Both the position numbers and the translations under genes were made by a program. Positions 4,788 to 5,138 of a stretch of DNA of 5,138 nt are shown here, one piece after another; position 1 is the stretch's first letter; each line of letters opens with the position of its first letter. The DNA is from an uncultured Roseburia sp. (lineage in GTDB: Bacteria; Bacillota; Clostridia; Lachnospirales; Lachnospiraceae): the NCBI GenBank assembly GCA_934307185.1, contig CAKRCJ010000186.1, positions 1 to 5,138 on the forward strand, given 5' to 3'. The notes below the pieces were generated by a model that made no database searches, was not told the origin of the DNA, and saw nothing but the letters and a program-made list of their open reading frames with translations.

Positions 4788-5138
4788 ATGGAAAGACTTT
4801 TAGTTGTAGACGATGAAGAAAAAATCAGGGCAATTATACGAAAATATGCGGAATTTGAAGGATATGAGATTGAGGAAGCGGCAGATGGCATGCAGGCAAT
4901 TGCAATGTGCAGAGAAAAAGACTTTGACTGCATTATCTTAGATATCATGATGCCAGAGCTGGACGGCTTTTCTACCTGTAAAGAAATAAAGAAAATAAAA
5001 AATATTCCGGTCATTATGCTTTCAGCAAGAGGTGAAGAATATGATAAGCTGCATGGCTTTGAATTAGGAATTGATGATTATGTTGTAAAGCCGTTTTCCC
5101 CAAAAGAACTGATGATGCGCATAAAGGTTGTAATAAGC
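4788..5138 (+). CDS. OmpR/PhoB-type response regulator, 3'-truncated by window edge
   Basis: The first 117 residues of a two-component response regulator; the frame is open to the right edge. The visible part is a complete receiver: D8/D9 acidic pair, phospho-acceptor D52 (IILDIMMPELDGF), S79, Y98 and K101-P102 in DDYVVKPFSPKEL. That last stretch and ARGEEYDKLHGFELGIDDY are typical of the OmpR/PhoB family, so a winged-helix DNA-binding domain should follow (expected total about 225-235 residues), and a sensor kinase gene is likely next (inference). The ATG at 4788 has AGGAG (4775-4779) at 8-nt spacing. Its C-terminal half is outside the window, so the output domain type is not proven and no symbol is given. 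It may be transcribed with the small membrane gene 84 bp upstream or from its own promoter near the 11-bp repeats. Confidence 0.9.
   Translation, partial: MERLLVVDDEEKIRAIIRKYAEFEGYEIEEAADGMQAIAMCREKDFDCIILDIMMPELDGFSTCKEIKKIKNIPVIMLSARGEEYDKLHGFELGIDDYVVKPFSPKELMMRIKVVIS

Noticed and set aside
4748..5014. Minus-strand frame antisense to the OmpR-type regulator
   Set aside because: Ser/Ile-rich shadow of a receiver domain with all its catalytic residues on the other strand.

Overview
The window looks like chromosomal DNA of an anaerobic Firmicute, most likely a Lachnospiraceae member (Roseburia/Eubacterium/Blautia type). The support is the AT-rich composition, strong AGGAG/GGGAG ribosome binding sites, sigma-A type promoters, the short form of LeuD, and the style of the thrC and CheX-like proteins. 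The genus is an inference from memory of these families. No mobile element, tRNA, rRNA or CRISPR array was seen.

Left part (1-2924), amino-acid biosynthesis plus an odd DNA-binding protein. The 3' part of leuD (isopropylmalate dehydratase small subunit) enters from the left. It runs convergently into, and overlaps by 14 bp, a minus-strand gene for a 268-residue protein with an AP2-like domain at each end and a decayed HNH-nuclease-like centre. This gene is divergent from thrC (threonine synthase). thrC has a perfect TTGACA-N17-TATAAT promoter, which places its true start at 1392 rather than at the first in-frame ATG (1332). thrC ends at a strong bidirectional terminator (2895-2924).

Middle part (2928-4270), a two-gene minus-strand operon. 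A stand-alone CheY-like receiver is followed 3 bp later by a 297-residue protein. That protein joins four exact 29-residue repeats, resembling the cyclic-di-GMP-binding MshEN fold, to a CheX-like (CheC/CheX/FliY phosphatase type) domain. The natural reading is a receiver and its cognate phosphatase, with the phosphatase possibly gated by a nucleotide second messenger. This pair is the best candidate for a little-described system in the window.

Right part (4306-5138). Divergent from that operon is a gene for a small three-helix membrane protein. After an 84-bp gap carrying 11-bp-spaced direct repeats comes the start of an OmpR/PhoB-type response regulator, cut by the window end. No intergenic stretch exceeds 300 bases; the longest (4203-4367, 165 bp) holds two divergent promoters separated by a nearly pure A/T spacer with a 14-bp palindrome.
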